64,000 bases of DNA from the NCBI GenBank assembly GCA_018873245.2, contig JAEMBT020000008.1:2590001-2654000 (forward strand). The letters are read 5' to 3'. The notes beneath the pieces were generated by a model, which made no database searches, had not been told where the DNA came from, and was given only the letters and a program-made list of their open reading frames with translations. Shown in pieces: positions 62,350-64,000 of the stretch. The position numbers were made by a program, and so were the translations under genes. Origin of the DNA: Archegozetes longisetosus. Lineage: Eukaryota; Arthropoda; Arachnida; Sarcoptiformes; Trhypochthoniidae. The number at the start of each line of letters is the position of its first letter. Position 1 is the stretch's first letter.

Positions 62350-64000
62350 ATTTTGCTTTTATTGAAAATATCAATGTTTAACTTTCAAAATATATATAAA
62401 CTGAGAGTAAGTCATGGAGTTTAGTAAATGAAAACTATTTAATCTGTTATAAGGAAACTAGTAGTGAACGTAAACTAGAGACTAGATTAAGCTCAAGCAT
62501 TACAAACAATACTTATCGCTTTTCCATACAAACAGTTTTATAATTGAGACATTGCTAAATATATATTTATTCATATACTGCTTGCTGTCTGTTTAAAATT
62601 TGTCTCCACTTTGAACTTTTTACGTGATAGTCCATTAATACCTTAACACACGATTAATCATTGATTGATTAACGTTATTTTTGTGGATCGTTTCATGAAT
62701 TATGGTTTACTTAATTGCTATACTTACGAAGATAGTATATAGAAAAAGGAACAAAATTGTCTAACATTTCACGCATAACTTGTGAATAAATACATGAATC
62801 GCAATGCCCTACTTATCATTAACGCTTATTGACTACTCCTTAATGTTTGTGCTAAAAGCGTCTCTCCGTGTGAAACACCAATGATAGTTTGGTTTTTCCT
62901 TCACTTCAGTTTAAGCGTTGCTCAGTGCATCTGGACTTAAGTTAGCTAATTTGAATTTTAAAAATTCACTTTTGATGTTTTCATCCTGATTGAATGCAAA
63001 ATCTAAACAACATAAACAGAACCGAATTATTTAATCTAGAGGACTAAGCCTGAGTGAAAATATATATTAATTTTGCCAGAAACTAGTTTTCAAGTTGAAG
63101 GCATTCGAGTTGAAATTTAGTGATAATGCTTGAAAAGAGTGAGGAAATATAGAAAGTGTATTAAATAAACAGAATTTGGACTAAATTAATTAAAGTGCTC
63201 GACATTGCTGTTGATTTGTACTCTCTATCCTTGATTTACCTAAACCTCTAAATAATTCTCAAAGTAAGATAAAAAGAAGGACATTCGTATCTCTATAGCT
63301 GATATTTCTTATATTTACATAAACCATATTTAAATGACTAAACTTGAAATATTTTTATCTTTCAAAAGTTGAATAGAGTCTTAAGTCTTGATTGAAGTTT
63401 AGGTTGATTTAACGATTGATTGACTGATTGATACTTTGATTGATTTGATCTTATTAATGAAAATTTAAGATAGAGTAGCGATTAATTAATGAGCTAAATC
63501 TACTAAAATAACTACAGGTACCAAGAAGACTTTTATCTTAGTTGACTTAAGTGGTTTATGGATATACCGCCGTTATCTTATCCTAACTTATATCAAACAT
63601 ATTGTCACTACGTTTTGCTATTTCAAGTTTATTGCAATAAGTGCAACATACAAAATAAAGTTCTCTAAAATTGATTTTAAGAATGTTATGGCAAAATATT
63701 GATTTATTATTCTTTATCTGATGACCCCATTAAATAATTTTAAAATATATTTTCAAAAGTAAGATCAATTGAGAAATATACTGAATATTTTTATTCCAAA
63801 CACTATAGCCTTGATAATTTTTCAAACATTTTTCCAAAACTAAGGGTAGTTTGATGTTTATGACAACTTAATTCTCAACGGGTTTGAACCTTCAAACCGT
63901 GGATATAAGAAATGAGGAATACATGAATTTCCATGCATATATGAATCATAAAATTTTTACGATCTTCATACTTGCTGATAGAAAAGTTGATAACTTTAAA
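62350..64000. other. Right-end spacer
   Basis: Upstream of the MAPEG-like gene; no coding exon recognised. It includes the repeat copy at 62577-62817 that serves as an empty site for the DIRAS-intron MITE. Beyond 62900 I see only A+T-rich sequence. Confidence 0.5.
62577..62817. repeat. Dispersed repeat copy matching the flanks of the DIRAS-intron MITE
   Basis: CTTGCTGTCTGTTTAAAATT, ACACGATTAATCATTGATT, GATAGTATATAGAAAAAGG and CGCAATGCCCTA match, in order, sequences at 15510-15680 and 16260-16341. The copy is uninterrupted at the TA (62736-62737) where the other copy holds the 579-bp element. Confidence 0.8.

Noticed and set aside
1-64000. tRNA, rRNA, CRISPR arrays or a prokaryotic defence system
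   Set aside because: No cloverleaf A/B boxes, rRNA motifs or spaced direct repeats were seen, and the window is eukaryotic with spliced genes.

Overview
This is a eukaryotic nuclear window that is strongly A+T-rich. Genes have mostly short GT-AG introns of about 60-300 bp, long non-coding spacers and many small decayed DNA transposons. Four short tracts of the arthropod telomere pentamer TTAGG occur in introns or spacers, so an arthropod is the best guess. A mite or other chelicerate is possible, but nothing here fixes the taxon. I saw no operons, tRNAs, rRNAs or CRISPR arrays.

Layout, left to right. (1) 1-4810 (+): the 3' part of gene A, a large disordered protein ending in PDZ-PH-PH. (2) 5314-5940 (-): an intronless HP1-type chromodomain/chromoshadow gene. 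(3) 5941-15172: a 9.2 kb spacer with a G+C-rich hairpin. (4) 15173-27527 (+): a complete four-exon DIRAS-family Ras-like GTPase with a 9.7 kb first intron that holds a pogo/Tigger-like MITE. (5) 27528-34320: a spacer and transposon graveyard with a decayed hAT transposase. (6) 34504-35985 (+): a three-exon RING-finger gene with an internal protein repeat. (7) 36409-45374 (-): gene B, a paralogue of gene A lying convergent to it, of which 17 exons are reconstructed; its 5' end was not found. (8) 45375-50607: a spacer. (9) 50608-60699: three divergent Rab-like GTPases on +, with an 0.8 kb fold-back repeat between the first two and an ankyrin-repeat gene on - between the second and third. (10) 61762-62349 (-): a MAPEG/TMEM79-like membrane protein.

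The main results come from joining exons by phase. The two PDZ-PH-PH paralogues share the lengths of five C-terminal coding exons yet differ at three introns. The Rab-like cluster shows a graded loss of GTPase motifs: the first has SKSD for NKxD, the second has Glu at the catalytic Gln, and the third has lost the DxxGQ motif and the double-Cys tail. The MITE in the DIRAS intron has a related empty site 47 kb away in the same window.

The genes do not form an obvious pathway. Several concern membrane signalling or traffic (PDZ/PH scaffolds, DIRAS, Rabs). All exon models are hand-built from splice signals, phase and paralogue comparison, without transcript evidence.
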